Source: Streptomyces marianii
GTDB lineage: Bacteria > Actinomycetota > Actinomycetes > Streptomycetales > Streptomycetaceae
Reading direction: 5' to 3'
NCBI RefSeq assembly: GCF_005795905.1
Contig: NZ_VAWE01000001.1
Location: 6,809,001-6,873,000, forward strand
DNA: 64,000 nt
Shown here: piece after piece, positions 63,024-64,000 of the stretch
Numbering within the stretch: position 1 is the first letter of the stretch
How the letters are laid out: each line of letters begins with the position of its first letter
Program-made: the position numbers and the translations under genes
Notes under the pieces: model-generated
What the model was told of the DNA's origin: nothing
Seen by the model: only the letters and a program-made list of their open reading frames with translations
The model's database searches: none

Positions 63024-64000
63024 CCGGACCCCTCCGAGTACGACGGCAGACCCGGCGAGGACGGGGTGCCCGACGGGGACTCCTCCTCGCACGTCACCGA
63101 GAACGCCACCCACTGCGACCTGACCGCGACCGGACTCCCGATCTCCACCCGGATCCGGTCGTGGTGCACCGCACCCTCGGTGTACGTCGGTTCCACATGA
63201 TCGATCTCCCGCGACCTCCCCTCGCCCGAGGGGAAGTCGAGCGTCTTCCAGCCCCCGTCGGAACTCCGGCCGCTCCCGGTCACCCAGCGGTACCCCACGG
63301 AGACCGGGGTGCTTCCGACGGTGACCGCCGCCCGGAACGCGGGGGCCTTCGCCTCGAGCGGGGGACACGCCCCGCGGTACTCCGCACGGATCGCGTGGAC
63401 CCGCACGTGCACGCTCTGCCGCGGCCGCTCCGTGGGCGAGGGGGCGCCACCGGTCGCTGACGCCCCGCCGTCGCCCGACGCCGCAGGGCCCTCGTCGCCG
63501 GAGGGTGTCTCCGGACCGGACGCCGAACCGCTCCCGACCGTCGTACCGCCGCTCCCGGAACCGCGGTTCGCCCCGCTGCCGTTCGTCCCCCCGGCCCCGC
63601 CGCCCACGCTTCCGCTTCCGCTTCCGCTTCCGTCGTCCAGCAGGGCGTAGGTGAGACCGCCCAGCGACAGGGCCAGGGCGGCGATCCCGGCGGCCAGTAC
63701 GACGGCCGCGCGCCGCGGTCGGTCCGCCGACGGCCCGCGACCGCCCCGGGCCGGGACCGCCGTCGTATCCGTGGGAGGGCCGAACACCCCGGCCGGTGCG
63801 ACAGGGGTGACCGGCGCGGCGGAGACCGCGGTCGCCGCGGTGGCCGCGAGGGGACCGGAGCCCGCCGGAGAACCGGTGCGGGGCGTGCCTCCCGCGCCGA
63901 AGACCCGGAGCAGCCGCTCCGCCTCCTCCGCGGACATCCGCTCCGCAGGCTCCTTCCGCAGCAGACCGGCGATCACCGGCTCCAGCGCACCGGCCCGGCG
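62993..64000 (-). CDS. Ser/Thr protein kinase, C-terminal part (cut by window edge)
   Basis: 336 codons, open to the window end. The first ~30 residues (PVIAGLLRKEPAERMSAEEAERLLR) are the last helices of a Hanks-type kinase domain. Then come a Pro/Ala-rich juxtamembrane region, one membrane helix (VVLAAGIAALALSLGGLTYA, about residues 100-120), a Gly/Ser-rich stalk and an extracellular beta-sandwich-like domain (VHVRVHAIRAEYRGACPP, WVAFSVTCEEE) with two Cys that could pair. No PASTA repeats are seen. The catalytic domain lies outside the window. Confidence 0.85.
   Translation of the reverse strand, partial: RRAGALEPVIAGLLRKEPAERMSAEEAERLLRVFGAGGTPRTGSPAGSGPLAATAATAVSAAPVTPVAPAGVFGPPTDTTAVPARGGRGPSADRPRRAAVVLAAGIAALALSLGGLTYALLDDGSGSGSGSVGGGAGGTNGSGANRGSGSGGTTVGSGSASGPETPSGDEGPAASGDGGASATGGAPSPTERPRQSVHVRVHAIRAEYRGACPPLEAKAPAFRAAVTVGSTPVSVGYRWVTGSGRSSDGGWKTLDFPSGEGRSREIDHVEPTYTEGAVHHDRIRVEIGSPVAVRSQWVAFSVTCEEESPSGTPSSPGLPSYSEGSGQAAERNGGR

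Overview
The window is chromosomal DNA of a Streptomyces or a very close relative. GC is very high, codons end almost always in G or C, GTG starts and ATGA/GTGA start-stop overlaps are frequent, and TTA leucine codons are rare. The families also fit: a SepF-like protein, DnaE2 with an ImuB-like partner, DUF5685, an AA10 LPMO, an SGNH lipase and the aroH-tyrA-cmk-acyltransferase-der block. From memory, the order of the conserved genes resembles the SCO1725-SCO1762 segment of S. coelicolor; this is inference, not a search result.

Layout. 0-3.75 kb is accessory DNA: an XRE regulator, three tiny ORFs (two Cys-rich), a 36-aa peptide next to an extended protein-isoaspartate methyltransferase (a candidate imiditide-type RiPP pair), a small XRE regulator and a broken nucleotidyltransferase gene at the junction with the core. 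3.9-6.8 kb holds an ArsR/VOC pair and a membrane/Rieske operon. 6.9-12 kb holds YidB-like, chorismate mutase, prephenate dehydrogenase, CMP kinase, acyltransferase and Der. 12.2-19 kb holds conserved proteins, a glycosyltransferase, insertion debris (a 160-bp element with inverted ends, an IS5-type fragment, a truncated anchored protein), a WYL regulator and an orphan cytochrome oxidase subunit I. 19-26.3 kb holds an I78 inhibitor, a PAP2-like protein, an MFS exporter, an acyl-CoA dehydrogenase, the SepF-like protein and a DUF5685 protein with a Cys-rich tail. 26.3-26.9 kb is repeats.

28.2-38.6 kb is the most striking region: a complete Fxs locus. It encodes a 54-aa precursor ending in Phe-Asn-Ser-Ala-Leu (FxsA), a radical SAM/SPASM maturase (FxsB), an AAC(3)-fold acetyltransferase, a TIR-like protein (FxsC) and a 1310-aa ParA-like/TIR-like/NB-ARC/TPR protein (FxsT). 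A SLOG-domain gene and a SLATT-type two-helix membrane gene lie beside it. fxsB and the acetyltransferase gene each carry a TTA codon near the 5' end, suggesting bldA control. I read it as peptide maturation coupled to a nucleotide-signal/STAND-type sensing and membrane-effector module; the biological role is unproven. Two chymotrypsin-family secreted proteases flank the locus.

38.7-50.2 kb holds an alpha/beta hydrolase, a protease, an AI-2E-family membrane protein, a pseudogene, the LexA-boxed dnaE2-imuB-like mutagenesis operon, a secreted lipase and an LPMO with a sortase signal. 50.4-52.6 kb is a small island (two RNHCP-domain proteins and a truncated acetyltransferase) bracketed by 44-bp direct repeats. 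52.7-64 kb holds hypothetical proteins, a methyltransferase-NUDIX fusion, DUF402/GNAT, GntR, an AAA ATPase, a glycosyltransferase/deacetylase operon, an SGNH lipase and the C-terminal part of a Ser/Thr kinase cut by the window edge. No rRNA, tRNA, CRISPR array or intact transposase was recognised.
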